A stretch of 64,000 bases of DNA from Leclercia adecarboxylata (GTDB taxonomy: Bacteria; Pseudomonadota; Gammaproteobacteria; Enterobacterales; Enterobacteriaceae): contig NZ_CP035382.1 in assembly GCF_006874705.1 (NCBI RefSeq), forward strand, positions 2,480,001-2,544,000, written 5' to 3'. Positions 39,933 through 50,207 of this stretch are shown piece by piece. The translations under genes were made by a program, and so were the position numbers. The notes beneath the pieces are model-generated. The model saw nothing but the letters and a program-made list of their open reading frames with translations. It was not told the DNA's origin and did not search any database. How positions within the stretch are numbered: the first letter of the stretch is position 1; each line of letters begins with the position of its first letter.

Positions 39933-40901
39933 ATGCCAAACATTACCTGGTGCGACCTGCCCAACGATGTCTCTTTATGGCCAGGATTGCCGCTCTCATT
40001 AAGTGGTGATGAGGTAATGCCACTGGATTACCATGCGGGCCGTAGCGGCTGGCTGCTGTATGGACGCGGCCTGGATAAACAGCAGTTAACCCAGTATCAG
40101 AGCAAGCTGGGGGCAGCGATGGTGATCGTCGCCGCCTGGTGCGTGGAAGATTATCAGGTCATTCGTCTGGCCGGTTCCCTGACCCAGCGCGCTACCCGTC
40201 TGGCGCACGATGCCGGGCTGGACGTCGCCCCGCTCGGTAAAATCCCGCATCTGAAAACCCCGGGACTGCTGGTGATGGACATGGATTCCACCGCCATTCA
40301 GATCGAGTGCATCGACGAGATCGCCAAACTGGCCGGTACCGGGGAGATGGTGGCCGAAGTGACCGAGCGCGCCATGCGCGGCGAGCTGGACTTCACCGCC
40401 AGCCTGAAACAGCGCGTCGCAACCCTGAAAGATGCCGACGCCAATATTCTTATGCAGGTGCGCGAAAAGCTGCCCCTGATGCCCGGTCTGGTGCAGCTGG
40501 TGCTGAAGCTGGAAACCCTGGGCTGGAAAGTGGCCATCGCCTCCGGCGGGTTTACCTTCTTTGCCGAGTATCTGCGCGACAAGCTGCGTCTGGATGCCGT
40601 GGTCGCCAACGAACTGGAGATCAGGGACGGGAAGCTGACCGGGAACGTGATCGGCCAGATTGTCGATGCTCAGTTCAAGGCCAGCACCCTGACGCGTCTG
40701 GCGGAAAAATATGATATCCCGGTTGCCCAGACCGTGGCGATTGGCGACGGCGCGAACGATCTGCCGATGATCAAAGTGGCCGGGCTTGGCATTGCTTACC
40801 ATGCCAAACCGACCGTGAATGAAAAGACGGAAGTCATTATCCGTCATGCTGACCTGATGGGGGTGTTCTGCATTCTCTCCGGCAGCGTGAATCAGAAATA
40901 A
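39933..40901 (+). CDS. serB: Phosphoserine phosphatase
   Basis: A 322-residue HAD phosphatase for the last step of serine synthesis. Motif I is VMDMDSTAI, motif II IASGGFTFF and motif IV IGDGANDLPMI; the N-terminal part is an ACT-like domain. The start MPNITWCDLP at 39933 matches the family; an upstream Met adds 12 residues without support. radA follows by 11 bp. Confidence 0.95.
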   Translation: MPNITWCDLPNDVSLWPGLPLSLSGDEVMPLDYHAGRSGWLLYGRGLDKQQLTQYQSKLGAAMVIVAAWCVEDYQVIRLAGSLTQRATRLAHDAGLDVAPLGKIPHLKTPGLLVMDMDSTAIQIECIDEIAKLAGTGEMVAEVTERAMRGELDFTASLKQRVATLKDADANILMQVREKLPLMPGLVQLVLKLETLGWKVAIASGGFTFFAEYLRDKLRLDAVVANELEIRDGKLTGNVIGQIVDAQFKASTLTRLAEKYDIPVAQTVAIGDGANDLPMIKVAGLGIAYHAKPTVNEKTEVIIRHADLMGVFCILSGSVNQK

Positions 40902-40912
40902 AGAGGTAAAAC

Positions 40913-42298
40913 GTGGCGAAAGCTCCAAAACGCGCATTTGTCTGTAATGAATGTGGTGCGGATTATCCGCGCTGGCAGGGGCAGTGCAGCGCCTGTCATG
41001 CCTGGAACACCATCACCGAAGTGCGCGGAGTTGCCGCTTCACCCACCGTTGCCCGTAACGAGCGTCTAAGCGGTTATGCGGGCAACGCGGGCGTATCGAA
41101 AGTGCAGAAGCTCTCCGATATCAGCCTTGAAGCCCTGCCGCGCTTCTCCACCGGGTTTAAGGAGTTCGACCGGGTGCTGGGGGGCGGCGTGGTACCGGGG
41201 AGCGCCATTCTGATTGGCGGCAGCCCGGGGGCCGGGAAATCCACCCTGCTGCTGCAAACCCTGTGCAAGCTCGCGTCGCAGATGAAGACCCTGTACGTTA
41301 CCGGGGAAGAGTCGCTGCAGCAGGTGGCGATGCGCGCGCACCGCCTGGCGCTGCCGACCCAGGACCTGAATATGCTCTCCGAAACCAGCATCGAGCAGAT
41401 CTGCATGATTGCCGAAGAAGAGCAGCCGAAGCTGATGGTGATCGACTCCATCCAGGTGATGCACATGGCCGACGTGCAGTCCTCGCCGGGCAGCGTCGCC
41501 CAGGTGCGTGAGACCGCGGCCTACCTGACGCGCTTCGCCAAAACCCGCGGGGTGGCGATCATCATGGTCGGTCACGTCACCAAAGATGGCGCCCTGGCCG
41601 GTCCAAAAGTGCTCGAGCACTGTATCGACTGCTCCGTGATGCTGGACGGCGACGCCGACACCCGTTTCCGTACCCTGCGCAGCCATAAAAACCGCTTCGG
41701 CGCGGTGAATGAGCTGGGCGTGTTTGCCATGACCGAGCAGGGGCTGCGTGAAGTCAGCAACCCGTCGGCCATCTTCCTGAGCCGCGGCGATGAAGTCACC
41801 TCCGGCAGCTCGGTGATGGTGGTCTGGGAAGGGACGCGCCCGCTGCTGGTGGAGATCCAGGCGCTGGTCGATCATTCGATGATGGGTAACCCGCGTCGCG
41901 TGGCGGTGGGCCTGGAACAAAACCGTCTGGCGATTTTGCTGGCGGTGCTGCACCGCCACGGCGGCCTGCAGATGGCGGATCAGGACGTGTTCGTCAACGT
42001 GGTCGGTGGGGTTAAAGTGACCGAAACCAGTGCCGACCTGGCGCTGCTGCTGGCGATGGTCTCCAGCCTGCGCGACCGTCCGCTACCGCAGGATCTGGTG
42101 GTCTTTGGCGAAGTCGGGCTGGCCGGGGAGATCCGTCCGGTGCCGAGCGGCCAGGAGCGTATCTCCGAGGCGGCAAAACACGGCTTCCGTCGGGCGATTG
42201 TGCCCGCCGCTAACGTGCCGAAAAAGCTGCCGGAAGGGATGACGGTTTTCCCCGTTAAAAAACTCTCTGATGCGCTAAGTGTCTTTGACGACTTATAA
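40913..42298 (+). CDS. radA: DNA repair protein RadA
   Basis: A 461-residue RecA-like branch-migration ATPase starting at GTG. It has the N-terminal zinc finger (CNECGADYPRWQGQCSAC), Walker A GGSPGAGKST, the KNRFG motif (SHKNRFGAVNELG) and a C-terminal Lon-like domain. It processes recombination intermediates. Close spacing places it in an operon with serB and probably nadR. Confidence 0.96.
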   Translation: MAKAPKRAFVCNECGADYPRWQGQCSACHAWNTITEVRGVAASPTVARNERLSGYAGNAGVSKVQKLSDISLEALPRFSTGFKEFDRVLGGGVVPGSAILIGGSPGAGKSTLLLQTLCKLASQMKTLYVTGEESLQQVAMRAHRLALPTQDLNMLSETSIEQICMIAEEEQPKLMVIDSIQVMHMADVQSSPGSVAQVRETAAYLTRFAKTRGVAIIMVGHVTKDGALAGPKVLEHCIDCSVMLDGDADTRFRTLRSHKNRFGAVNELGVFAMTEQGLREVSNPSAIFLSRGDEVTSGSSVMVVWEGTRPLLVEIQALVDHSMMGNPRRVAVGLEQNRLAILLAVLHRHGGLQMADQDVFVNVVGGVKVTETSADLALLLAMVSSLRDRPLPQDLVVFGEVGLAGEIRPVPSGQERISEAAKHGFRRAIVPAANVPKKLPEGMTVFPVKKLSDALSVFDDL

Positions 42299-42333
42299 TT
42301 ACGTATTCGTTGTTGCAGGAGGCACCGTAATTT

Positions 42334-43566
42334 ATGTCGTCATTTGACTATATCAAGACCGCGATCCGCCAGAAGGGCTGCACCTTGCAGCAGGTGGCGG
42401 AAGCCAGCGGTATGACCAAGGGCTATTTAAGCCAGCTGCTGAATGCCAAAATCAAAAGCCCCAGCGCGCAGAAGCTGGAAGCGCTGCATCGCTTTCTGGG
42501 GCTCGAATTCCCGCGGATGCAGAAGAACATCGGCGTGGTGTTCGGCAAGTTTTATCCGCTGCATACCGGCCATGTCTATCTGATCCAGCGCGCCTGTAGC
42601 CAGGTGGACGAACTGCATATCATCATGGGCTACGATGACAAGCGCGACCGCGAACTGTTCGAAGCCAGCGCCATGTCCCAGCAGCCTACCGTTTCTGACC
42701 GCCTGCGCTGGCTGCTACAGACCTTTAAGTACCAGAAGAACATCCGCATTCATGCCTTTAACGAAGAGGGGATGGAACCCTATCCCCACGGCTGGGACGT
42801 GTGGAGCAACGGCATAAAAGCGTTCATGGAAGAGAAAGGGATCCAGCCTAACTGGATCTACACTTCTGAAGAGTCTGATGCCTCGCAGTATCCCCAGCAC
42901 CTGGGCACAGAAACGGTGCTGATCGATCCTAAACGCACCTTTATGAACATCAGCGGGGCACAGATCCGAGAGAACCCGTTCCGCTACTGGGAGTATATCC
43001 CGACAGAGGTGAAGCCGTTCTTCGTGCGTACCGTGGCGATCCTCGGCGGGGAGTCCAGCGGCAAATCGACGCTGGTCAACAAGCTGGCGAACATCTTCAA
43101 CACCACCAGCGCCTGGGAGTATGGCCGGGACTATGTCTTCTCGCACCTCGGCGGCGATGAGATGGCGTTGCAGTATTCCGACTACGACAAAATTGCGCTC
43201 GGACACGCCCAGTACATTGATTTTGCGGTGAAATACGCTAATAAAGTGGCGTTTGTCGATACCGACTTCGTCACCACCCAGGCGTTCTGTAAAAAATACG
43301 AGGGGCGCGAGCACCCCTTTGTGCAGGCGCTGATCGACGAGTACCGCTTTGATCTGGTGATCCTGCTGGAGAACAACACGCCGTGGGTGGCAGATGGGAT
43401 GCGCAGCCTGGGCAGCTCGGTGGACAGGAAAGAGTTCCAGACCATGCTGGTGGAGATGCTGGAAGCGAACAATATCGACTTTGTGCATGTGGAAGAGGCC
43501 GATTATGACGCCCGCTTCCTGCGCTGCGTGGAGCTGGTGAAAGAGATGATGGGGGAGAAGGGGTAA
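42334..43566 (+). CDS. nadR: NadR: NAD regulator, NMN adenylyltransferase and nicotinamide riboside kinase
   Basis: A 410-residue three-domain protein. The N-terminal helix-turn-helix (about 1-60) contains TLQQVAEASGMTKGYLSQLL. The central nucleotidyltransferase has GKFYPLHTGHVYLI (about 70-83). The C-terminal kinase has the Walker A ILGGESSGKSTL (near 235). It represses NAD biosynthesis genes and feeds nicotinamide riboside into NAD. Length equals the E. coli protein. Confidence 0.96.
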   Translation: MSSFDYIKTAIRQKGCTLQQVAEASGMTKGYLSQLLNAKIKSPSAQKLEALHRFLGLEFPRMQKNIGVVFGKFYPLHTGHVYLIQRACSQVDELHIIMGYDDKRDRELFEASAMSQQPTVSDRLRWLLQTFKYQKNIRIHAFNEEGMEPYPHGWDVWSNGIKAFMEEKGIQPNWIYTSEESDASQYPQHLGTETVLIDPKRTFMNISGAQIRENPFRYWEYIPTEVKPFFVRTVAILGGESSGKSTLVNKLANIFNTTSAWEYGRDYVFSHLGGDEMALQYSDYDKIALGHAQYIDFAVKYANKVAFVDTDFVTTQAFCKKYEGREHPFVQALIDEYRFDLVILLENNTPWVADGMRSLGSSVDRKEFQTMLVEMLEANNIDFVHVEEADYDARFLRCVELVKEMMGEKG

Positions 43567-43583
43567 CGCTTCTGCCGCTAATT

Positions 43584-43652
43584 GCCCGGCGGCGCTATGC
43601 TTGCCGGGCCTACGGTTTCCCAGGCCGGGTAAGGCGAAGCTGCCACCCGGCA
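43584..43652. repeat. REP inverted pair between nadR and ettA
   Basis: GCCCGGCGGCGCTATGCTTG with GCCGGGCCTAC is followed by an inverted copy ending GCCACCCGGCA. It separates two convergent genes and could act as their terminator. Confidence 0.85.
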
Positions 43653-43662
43653 ATCAGTGCTT

Positions 43663-45330
43663 TTATTTCGAGATACGCTTGTACTTGATACGCTTCGGCT
43701 CCAGCGCGTCGGCGCCCAGCGTGCGTTTCTTGTACTCTTCGTATTCGGTGAAGTTACCTTCGAAGAACTCCACTTTACCTTCATCCTGATAATCCAGAAT
43801 GTGGGTCGCAATACGGTCGAGGAACCAACGGTCGTGCGAGATAACCATCGCGCAGCCCGGGAACTCCAGCATGGCGTTTTCCAGCGCGCGCAGGGTTTCG
43901 ATGTCCAGGTCGTTGGTCGGTTCATCGAGCAGCAGGACGTTACCGCCAACCTGCAGCAGCTTAGCCAGGTGCAGACGACCACGCTCACCGCCGGACAGCT
44001 CGCCCACGCGTTTACCCTGATCGACACCTTTGAAGTTGAAGCGGCCCACGTAGGCACGGCTTGGCATCTCGGTGTTGCCGATACGCATGATATCCTGCCC
44101 GCCGGAGACTTCTTCCCATACGGTTTTGCTGTTGTCCATCGCGTCACGGAACTGGTCAACGGAGGCCAGCTTCACGGTTTCACCCAGAGTGATGGTGCCG
44201 CTGTCAGGCGCTTCCTGACCGGACATCATGCGGAACAGCGTGGATTTACCCGCGCCGTTCGGACCGATGATGCCCACGATTGCGCCTTTCGGTACCGAGA
44301 AGCTCAGGTCGTCGATCAGCACGCGATCGCCGTAGGATTTACGCAGGTTGCTGACTTCAACCACTTTGTCACCCAGACGGGCTCCAGGTGGAATGAACAG
44401 TTCGTTGGTTTCGTTACGTTTCTGGTATTCGGCGTTGTTCAGCTCTTCAAAGCGTGCCAGACGGGCCTTGCCCTTAGACTGACGGCCTTTCGCGCCCTGA
44501 CGAACCCACTCCAGCTCTTTCTCAATCGACTTGCGACGAGCGGCTTCCTGAGAAGCTTCTTGCGCCAGACGCTGATCTTTCTGCTCCAGCCAGGAGGAGT
44601 AGTTACCTTCCCACGGAATACCTTCTCCGCGGTCCAGCTCCAGGATCCAGCCCGCGACGTTATCGAGGAAGTAACGGTCGTGGGTGATCGCCACAACGGT
44701 CCCTTCGAAGTCGTGCAGGAAGCGCTCCAGCCAGGCGACGGATTCCGCATCCAGGTGGTTCGTCGGTTCGTCGAGCAGCAGCATGTCTGGCTTTTCCAGC
44801 AGCAGACGGCACAGCGCGACGCGGCGGCGTTCACCACCGGACAGTTTTTCAATTTTGGCATCCCAGTCTGGCAGACGCAGGGCATCGGCCGCGCGCTCCA
44901 GCTGCACGTTCAGGTTGTGGCCGTCATGTGCCTGGATGATCTCTTCAAATTTACCCTGCTGGGCCGCGAGCTTATCGAAGTCGGCATCCGGCTCGGCGTA
45001 CTTCGCGTACACTTCATCCAGTCCTTTCAGCGCGTTAACCACTTCGGCAACGGCTTCTTCAACGGACTCGCGAACGGTGTGCTCAGGATTCAGCTTCGGT
45101 TCCTGCGGCAGGTAACCGATTTTGAGGCCTGGCTGTGGACGGGCTTCACCTTCGATGTCTGTATCGATGCCCGCCATGATGCGCAGCAAGGTGGACTTAC
45201 CGGCACCGTTGAGACCCAGAACACCGATTTTTGCGCCCGGGAAGAAGCTCAGCGAGATATTTTTGAGAATATGACGTTTCGGCGGTACCACTTTGCCGAC
45301 ACGATGCATGGTATAAACGAATTGAGCCAC
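43663..45330 (-). CDS. ettA: Energy-dependent translational throttle protein EttA (ABC-F)
   Basis: A 555-residue ABC-F ATPase with two cassettes. Walker A motifs are GLNGAGKST and GPNGAGKST, signatures LSGGERRRVAL and LSGGERGRLHL, and Walker B segments with LLDEPTNHLD and LLDEPTNDLD. It gates the 70S ribosome in response to the ATP/ADP ratio. The frame is open further up, but the family start (V)AQFVYTMHRVG is a GTG at 45330. It is divergent from slt. Confidence 0.95.
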   Translation of the reverse strand: MAQFVYTMHRVGKVVPPKRHILKNISLSFFPGAKIGVLGLNGAGKSTLLRIMAGIDTDIEGEARPQPGLKIGYLPQEPKLNPEHTVRESVEEAVAEVVNALKGLDEVYAKYAEPDADFDKLAAQQGKFEEIIQAHDGHNLNVQLERAADALRLPDWDAKIEKLSGGERRRVALCRLLLEKPDMLLLDEPTNHLDAESVAWLERFLHDFEGTVVAITHDRYFLDNVAGWILELDRGEGIPWEGNYSSWLEQKDQRLAQEASQEAARRKSIEKELEWVRQGAKGRQSKGKARLARFEELNNAEYQKRNETNELFIPPGARLGDKVVEVSNLRKSYGDRVLIDDLSFSVPKGAIVGIIGPNGAGKSTLFRMMSGQEAPDSGTITLGETVKLASVDQFRDAMDNSKTVWEEVSGGQDIMRIGNTEMPSRAYVGRFNFKGVDQGKRVGELSGGERGRLHLAKLLQVGGNVLLLDEPTNDLDIETLRALENAMLEFPGCAMVISHDRWFLDRIATHILDYQDEGKVEFFEGNFTEYEEYKKRTLGADALEPKRIKYKRISK

Positions 45331-45550
45331 GTTGGACTTCGCCTCTTTTATCGTGATGAGAATAGTGGCGAAGTGTAGCCTTTTTCCCTGCCTAATCCCA
45401 GCCATCGACGCCGGGAGTGTTAAAGCGCGCAAGAAAGGTAAAAATGTGTCCATGACGTGGCGCATTAGAGGATGCCTGGTTAGCATAAGTTAATTACGCT
45501 TTTGCGCGGCACGATGCTGCATTTAATGACGATTAACAGAGGACGAGCGT

Positions 45551-47488
45551 GTGGTAAAAGCCAAACAGGTGGCCTGGCGAGTGCTTGCTGCCAGCGTCTG
45601 CGTGCTGACCATCAGCAGCGCGGCGCGAGCCGATTCACTGGATGAACAACGTAACCGCTATGCACAGATCAAACAGGCGTGGGATCAGCGACAGATGGAG
45701 ACGGTGCAGGCCCTGATGCCGACGTTGAAAGACTATCCGCTGTATCCGTATCTGGAATACCGTCAGCTGACCGACGATCTGATGAACCAGCCGACGATCA
45801 CCGTCAAAAACTTTATTCAGGCCAACCCGACGCTGCCGCCCGCCCGCACCTTGCAGTCGCGATTTGTGAACGAGCTGGCGCGTCGTGAAGACTGGCGTGG
45901 CCTGCTGGCCTTTAGTCCGGAGAAGCCGGGCACCACCGAAGCGCAGTGTAACTACTACTATGCGAAGTGGGCGACGGGTCAGCAGGAAGAGGCCTGGAAC
46001 GGCGCCAAAGAGCTGTGGCTGACCGGGAAAAGCCAGCCCAACGCCTGTGACTCGCTGTTCGGCGCCTGGCGCGCGTCCGGCAAACAGGATCCGCTGGCGT
46101 ATCTCGAGCGGATCCGCCTGGCGATGAAAGCGGGCAACACCCGCCTGGTGACCACCCTCGCCGGGCAGATGCCGCCGGAGTATCAGACCATTTCCAGCGC
46201 CTTAATCCAGCTGGCAAACGATCCGAAGACGGTGATGGATTTTGCCCGCAACACCGGGGCTACCGATTTTACCCGTCAGATGGCGGCGGTGGCCTTTACC
46301 AGCGTGGCGCGGGACGACGTGGAAAATGCCCGGCTGATGATCCCGACCCTGGCCCAGGCCCAGCAGCTGAATGAAGATCAGACCCAGGAGCTGCGCGATA
46401 TCGTGGCGTGGCGACTGATGGGCAGCGATGTCACTGATGAACAGGCCCGCTGGCGCGACGATGCGATTATGCGGTCGCAGTCCACCTCGCTGGTGGAGCG
46501 ACGGGTGCGTATGGCGCTGGGCAACGGCGATCGCCGCGGCCTGAACACCTGGCTGGGGCGTCTGCCAATGGAAGCTAAAGAGAAAGATGAATGGCGCTAC
46601 TGGCAGGCCGATCTCTTGCTGGAGCGGGGGCGCGACGACGAGGCGAAATCGATTCTGCATGCTCTGATGCAGCAGCGTGGTTTCTATCCGATGGTGGCGG
46701 CTCAGCGCCTTGGCGAAGAGTACAGCCTCAGGATTGATAAAGCGCCGGCCGGCGTCAACGCGGCGCTGGTAAACGGGCCGGAAATGGCGCGGGTGCGCGA
46801 GCTGATGTACTGGAATCTGGATAACACCGCCCGCAGTGAATGGGCCAATCTGGTTACCAGCCGCACCGTACAGGAGAAAGCCCAGCTGGCGCGCTATGCC
46901 TTCGATAACCGCTGGTGGGATCTGAGCGTGCAGGCGACGATCGCCGGCAAGCTGTGGGATCATCTCGAAGAGCGTTTCCCTCTGGCCTATAAAGATCTCT
47001 TCGATCGTTACACCAGCGGGAAAGACATTCCGCAGAGCTATGCGATGGCGATCGCCCGCCAGGAGAGCGCCTGGAACCCGAAAGTGCGCTCGCCGGTGGG
47101 GGCCAGCGGTCTGATGCAGGTGATGCCTGCCACCGCCGCCCATACGGTGAAGAAGTTTAATCTGCCGGGCTACAGCAGTCCGTCGCAGCTGCTGGATCCC
47201 GAAACCAACATCAACATTGGCACTACCTATCTGCAGAGCGTCTACAACCAGTTCGGTGATAACCGCATCTTCGCGTCAGCAGCTTATAACGCTGGCCCGG
47301 GGCGGGTGCGCACCTGGCTTGGCAACAGCGCCGGACGCATCGACGCGGTGGCCTTTGTCGAGAGCATTCCGTTCTCGGAAACCCGCGGCTATGTGAAGAA
47401 CGTGCTGGCGTATGATGCTTACTATCGCTACTTCATGGGACAGAAAGATGCCCTGATGAGCGACAGTGAGTGGCAGCGACGTTACTGA
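45551..47488 (+). CDS. slt: Soluble lytic murein transglycosylase (Slt70)
   Basis: A 645-residue periplasmic enzyme starting at GTG. The signal peptide ends near ARA-DSLDEQ. The long alpha-helical doughnut domain precedes the C-terminal lysozyme-like domain, where the catalytic glutamate is in IARQESAWNPKV, followed by GASGLMQVMP and AAYNAGPGRVR. It cleaves peptidoglycan to 1,6-anhydro products. trpR follows on the same strand. Confidence 0.96.
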   Translation: MVKAKQVAWRVLAASVCVLTISSAARADSLDEQRNRYAQIKQAWDQRQMETVQALMPTLKDYPLYPYLEYRQLTDDLMNQPTITVKNFIQANPTLPPARTLQSRFVNELARREDWRGLLAFSPEKPGTTEAQCNYYYAKWATGQQEEAWNGAKELWLTGKSQPNACDSLFGAWRASGKQDPLAYLERIRLAMKAGNTRLVTTLAGQMPPEYQTISSALIQLANDPKTVMDFARNTGATDFTRQMAAVAFTSVARDDVENARLMIPTLAQAQQLNEDQTQELRDIVAWRLMGSDVTDEQARWRDDAIMRSQSTSLVERRVRMALGNGDRRGLNTWLGRLPMEAKEKDEWRYWQADLLLERGRDDEAKSILHALMQQRGFYPMVAAQRLGEEYSLRIDKAPAGVNAALVNGPEMARVRELMYWNLDNTARSEWANLVTSRTVQEKAQLARYAFDNRWWDLSVQATIAGKLWDHLEERFPLAYKDLFDRYTSGKDIPQSYAMAIARQESAWNPKVRSPVGASGLMQVMPATAAHTVKKFNLPGYSSPSQLLDPETNINIGTTYLQSVYNQFGDNRIFASAAYNAGPGRVRTWLGNSAGRIDAVAFVESIPFSETRGYVKNVLAYDAYYRYFMGQKDALMSDSEWQRRY

Positions 47489-47509
47489 TCGGTGTGGGTT
47501 ATGTTATGC

Positions 47510-47531
47510 TTGTACTCGTTTAAGAGTACAA
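47510..47531. promoter_or_regulatory. Trp operator of trpR
   Basis: TTGTACTC (47510-47517) and GAGTACAA (47524-47531) form a perfect palindrome with a 6-bp centre. This matches the trpR autoregulatory operator of E. coli. It lies 13 bp upstream of the trpR ATG. Confidence 0.88.
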
Positions 47532-47544
47532 CAGGCGGCATAAC

Positions 47545-47874
47545 ATGACCCAGCATTCCCCTTATTCATCGGCTATGGCCGAGCAACGTCATCAGGAGTG
47601 GCTTCGTTTTGTGGAGCTGCTTCGCCAGTCTTATGAACAGGATCTGCATCTGCCGCTGTTGCAGCTGATGCTCACCCCCGACGAGCGCGAGGCGCTGGGC
47701 ACGCGGGTGCGGATCATCGAGGAGTTGCTGCGCGGCGAGATGAGCCAGCGTGAGCTGAAAAGCGAGCTGGGAGCGGGGATCGCAACCATCACCCGCGGAT
47801 CGAACAGCCTGAAATCGGCGCCGGTTGAGCTGCGCCACTGGCTCGAACAGGTATTGCTTGAGGGCAAACCGTAG
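47545..47874 (+). CDS. trpR: Trp operon repressor
   Basis: A 109-residue all-helical repressor. The helix-turn-helix includes [20 protein letters not shown] (about 67-86). With bound tryptophan it represses trp, aroH, mtr and itself. The operator directly upstream shows autoregulation. It has one residue more than the E. coli protein. Confidence 0.96.
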   Translation: MTQHSPYSSAMAEQRHQEWLRFVELLRQSYEQDLHLPLLQLMLTPDEREALGTRVRIIEELLRGEMSQRELKSELGAGIATITRGSNSLKSAPVELRHWLEQVLLEGKP

Positions 47875-47903
47875 GCCGGATAAGGCGAAGCCACCATCCG
47901 GCA
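47871..47903 (-). repeat. Single REP after trpR
   Basis: GTAGGCCGGATAAGGCGAAG with CCACCATCCGGCA is a REP closer to the classic E. coli form (CCGGAT) than the others in this window. It overlaps the trpR stop region and lies before the convergent yjjX. Confidence 0.82.
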
Positions 47904-47915
47904 ATGCTGCGGCAA

Positions 47916-48431
47916 TTAACGGTAAATCGCATTATGAAACGGGCTCAACGCCAGAATCACCGCCTGGTGGTAAACGCTTGAGCGCGTCAGCACCCCGGCG
48001 GTAAAGACCCCAATCGCCCCCTCTTTACGGCCAATCTCATCGATGCCCGTGTACTGCGACATCACCGGGCCGAGCGCTTCACCTTCGCGCACTTTATCCA
48101 GAATGATCTCTGGTAGCGGCAGAGTGGCCGAGCGCGCTTCACCGCGCCGATCCCGGCTCTCGATCACCACCCAGCTAAAGGTTGCGCCTTCGTCAATGCC
48201 CGCTTCAATCGCCACCCAAAAGTCCGCTTCGGGACAGGCGGCTCTGGCATTCGCCACGCGGTTTCGTGCGCCAGCGCGTGTTTCTTCGCTGCCGAATGGC
48301 TGTTCCGGGACGCCGCTCTCGACGCTGACGGACGCAATATGGCAGGATCCTTCGCCGAAGATCTCGTCAAATGCCCTTAGAATTGCCTGAATTTTGGCAG
48401 GATTAGTGGTAGCAGAGACAACCTGGTGCAT
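47916..48431 (-). CDS. yjjX: Inosine/xanthosine triphosphatase YjjX
   Basis: A 171-residue non-canonical purine NTP phosphatase (NTPase_I-T family). It begins [20 protein letters not shown] and carries [20 protein letters not shown] and the acidic WVAIEAGID. The start at 48431 matches the family; an upstream Met would add 17 residues. It is divergent from gpmB and removes ITP/XTP. Confidence 0.93.
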   Translation of the reverse strand: MHQVVSATTNPAKIQAILRAFDEIFGEGSCHIASVSVESGVPEQPFGSEETRAGARNRVANARAACPEADFWVAIEAGIDEGATFSWVVIESRDRRGEARSATLPLPEIILDKVREGEALGPVMSQYTGIDEIGRKEGAIGVFTAGVLTRSSVYHQAVILALSPFHNAIYR

Positions 48432-48480
48432 AATTAAGCCTAACTCTAAAAATATCATCGCAGTATAACGGAAAAAAAGC

Positions 48481-49128
48481 ATGTTACAGGTATACCTTGT
48501 TCGCCACGGTGAAACGCAGTGGAACGCCGAGCGACGTATTCAAGGCCAGTCAGACAGTCCACTTACTGCCAAGGGCGAGGAACAGGCCCGTCAGGTTGGC
48601 GAACGCGCCAGAACACTGGGCATCACCCATATCATCGCCAGCGATTTAGGTCGCACGCGACGCACAGCAGAGATTATCGCGCAGGCCTGCGGCTGCGATG
48701 TCACTGTGGATGCTCGCCTGCGCGAGCTGGATATGGGGGTGCTGGAACAGCGCCTTATTGATACCCTGACCGAAGAGGAAGAGGCATGGCGTCGCACGCT
48801 GGTTAACGGCACTGAAGAGGGTCGCATACCGGAAGGTGAATCGATGCTGGAGCTGAGCGAGCGTATGCACGCGGCGCTGGCGGCCTGTCTGGAGCTGCCC
48901 GAGGGCAGTCGACCGCTGCTGGTCAGTCACGGTATGGCGTTAGGTTGCCTGGTCAGTACGATCCTCGGGCTGCCGGCATGGGCTGAGCGCCGCCTGCGTC
49001 TGCGTAACTGCTCGCTTTCCCGCATCGACTATCAGCAGAGTCCGTGGCTGGCGTCAGGCTGGATTGTGGAGATGGCAGGGGATATCTCGCATCTCGATGC
49101 CCCTGCGTTAGATGAGCTGCAGCGTTAA
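48481..49128 (+). CDS. gpmB: Phosphoglycerate mutase-like phosphatase GpmB
   Basis: A 215-residue histidine phosphatase. The active-site [10 protein letters not shown] (catalytic His) and the second histidine in LLVSHGMAL are present. It is annotated as a phosphoglycerate mutase (ytjC) but its physiological activity is uncertain. It overlaps the convergent rob gene by 4 bp at their ends. Confidence 0.92.
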   Translation: MLQVYLVRHGETQWNAERRIQGQSDSPLTAKGEEQARQVGERARTLGITHIIASDLGRTRRTAEIIAQACGCDVTVDARLRELDMGVLEQRLIDTLTEEEEAWRRTLVNGTEEGRIPEGESMLELSERMHAALAACLELPEGSRPLLVSHGMALGCLVSTILGLPAWAERRLRLRNCSLSRIDYQQSPWLASGWIVEMAGDISHLDAPALDELQR

Positions 49129-49994
49129 CGGCGAACGGGGATCAGATATTCGCAGCGCAAATCGATTGGGCGTTCATCCGGCTTAACATCCGTTGACGGA
49201 TAGTAACGCTCAATATCCTGACCTTTTCTGCGATTCAGGTTCAGCATCGGCATGCAGGTACCGTAGACCGTCATGATAAAGTCCTGCACGCCGGTTCCCA
49301 GCCCTTCATAGGTGAACATCACGTATTCACCCCCTTCCAGTACCACCGGTTTCGAGCCCTGAATATAGCCGTTGGCCATCTCAGGCGTTAACGCCGTGGT
49401 GTAGAAGACCTCCTGCTCGTCATCTTTTTCAAGGCTTGGACGCGTCTCGTTCAGGCCATAGAGCAATGGCGGAATGGCCGGGGCGTGGCTGAGGAAATCA
49501 CGCCAGAACTGGACACGCATCTGATGACGAAATTCGGAGATCTGCTCCAGCGAGCAGGAGTAACTTTGGGTCGTGCCGACCAGGTGAGTTTCCGGCAGGG
49601 TGACCATTTCGTGCTTCGGCATTTCGAACTCGCCCAGACGCAGCGGCGGACGCATACCGAACGAGCTCCAGTCCGGCGAGCGGCGATAGAGCGCAGGGGT
49701 CAACGAGAACTGTTTTTTGAACGCGCGGGTAAAGGTCTGCTGCGAATCAAAGCGATACTGTAAGGCGATGTCCAGAATAGGACGCGCAGTCAGGCGAAGC
49801 GCCACGGCGGATTTGGAAAGACGACGCGCGCGGATATAGGCGCCGATAGCGTGACCGGTGACATCCTTGAACATTCTTTGTAAATGCCACTTAGAATATC
49901 CCGCTTTTGCCGCCACATTATCGAGTGACAAAGGCTGGTCCAGATGGCCTTCCAGCCAGGTAAGAAGATCGCGAATAATTCCAGCCTGATCCAT
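49125..49994 (-). CDS. rob: AraC-family regulator Rob (right origin-binding protein)
   Basis: A 289-residue regulator with an N-terminal AraC DNA-binding domain (about 8-106; AAKAGYSKWHLQRMFKDVTG and ILDIALQYRFDSQQTFTRAF) and a C-terminal GyrI-like ligand domain. It activates the mar/sox/rob multidrug and stress regulon after binding bile salts or dipyridyl. Length equals the E. coli protein. Confidence 0.95.
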   Translation of the reverse strand: MDQAGIIRDLLTWLEGHLDQPLSLDNVAAKAGYSKWHLQRMFKDVTGHAIGAYIRARRLSKSAVALRLTARPILDIALQYRFDSQQTFTRAFKKQFSLTPALYRRSPDWSSFGMRPPLRLGEFEMPKHEMVTLPETHLVGTTQSYSCSLEQISEFRHQMRVQFWRDFLSHAPAIPPLLYGLNETRPSLEKDDEQEVFYTTALTPEMANGYIQGSKPVVLEGGEYVMFTYEGLGTGVQDFIMTVYGTCMPMLNLNRRKGQDIERYYPSTDVKPDERPIDLRCEYLIPVRR

Positions 49995-50207
49995 ATACTA
50001 TCCTCATCCTTAATACAGCAGATACCCTGCTAACAGGTTAGCGGATAATAGCATTTTTTGATGTTTTAGCATTCAGTGTTTTTTTTGCGCTTAAATGCGT
50101 TTCGCCCTCTATTCCGGAAGGATATATTCTAATCCTGTGATCTTGCTGCTTTTTTTCATATGATTGTTGAATAATGACTCAGTGCAATTTTTAAATATGG
50201 TAACAAT

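Noticed and set aside
43657..45378. 573-codon plus-strand ORF
   Set aside because: It is antisense to ettA, which has full ABC-F motifs. The length reflects GC-rich codon bias of the real gene.
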